The position numbers and the translations under genes were made by a program. A model generated the notes under the pieces. The model made no database searches. It was not told where the DNA came from and saw only the letters and a list, made by a program, of their open reading frames with translations. A stretch of DNA of 13,570 nt from the NCBI GenBank assembly GCA_002392835.1, contig DGHX01000171.1, forward strand, positions 3,452 through 17,021. The letters run 5' to 3'. This DNA is from Prevotella sp. UBA3837 (GTDB taxonomy: Bacteria > Bacteroidota > Bacteroidia > Bacteroidales > Bacteroidaceae). Shown piece by piece: positions 13,549 through 13,570 of this stretch (the first letter of the stretch is position 1; every line of letters starts with the position of its first letter).

Positions 13549-13570
13549 CCCCTCCCCTACAAGGGAGGGG
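13549..13570. repeat. C-rich/G-rich hairpin at the window edge
   Basis: CCCCTCCC (13549-13556) pairs perfectly with GGGAGGGG (13563-13570) around six bases. A run of C-rich sequence precedes it (GACCCCACCCCCGACC from 13535). This composition is unlike the AT-rich repeats just before it and resembles dispersed C-rich/G-rich intergenic repeats that I recall from Prevotella genomes. The element may continue beyond the window. Confidence 0.6.

Overview
The window looks like chromosomal DNA of a Bacteroidales bacterium, most likely a member of the Prevotellaceae with fairly GC-rich genes. The evidence is: a fused secDF gene; Bacteroidetes-type promoters (TTTG, about 19 bases, then TAnnTTTG) before several genes; almost no Shine-Dalgarno sequences; lipoproteins with the Cys-Ser-Asp-Asp-Asp-Lys start typical of Bacteroidetes surface lipoproteins; and a degenerate fragment with the VYDxQG...KKGLYI...GKK tail common on secreted Prevotella proteins. 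The genus is an inference, because there is no rRNA gene here.

Layout. Positions 1-2801 (minus) hold most of a secDF fusion, cut off by the window edge. Positions 3081-5195 (minus) hold a probable two-gene unit: a rhomboid protease, then an endonuclease/exonuclease/phosphatase-fold membrane protein. A 350-bp divergent intergenic region (5196-5543) follows, with a 22-bp tandem repeat array, a perfect 12-bp inverted repeat and two promoters, and leads into an HU-type DNA-binding protein (plus, 5544-5816) with a hairpin terminator. Positions 5931-7789 (minus) hold a second probable operon: prfB (release factor 2), a 50-residue membrane protein, and a CYTH-domain phosphatase. Positions 7935-12839 (minus) hold two large paralogous lipoproteins of unknown function, with a promoter before the first and a clear intrinsic terminator after the second. 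From 12972 to 13570 there is no intact gene, only the C-terminal remnant of a secreted protein and a dense set of palindromes and AT-rich repeats.

Functionally, the left three quarters is housekeeping: protein export (SecDF), membrane proteolysis (rhomboid), nucleoid structure (HU), and translation termination (RF2). The accessory part is the right third. I see no defence system, CRISPR array, transposase or phage gene. The most interesting material is the unrecognised lipoprotein pair, the prfB promoter (near-leaderless, overlapping a perfect 16-bp inverted repeat, with no frameshift site in the gene), the 22-bp repeat array before the rhomboid gene, and the repeat-rich region around the gene remnant at the right end.
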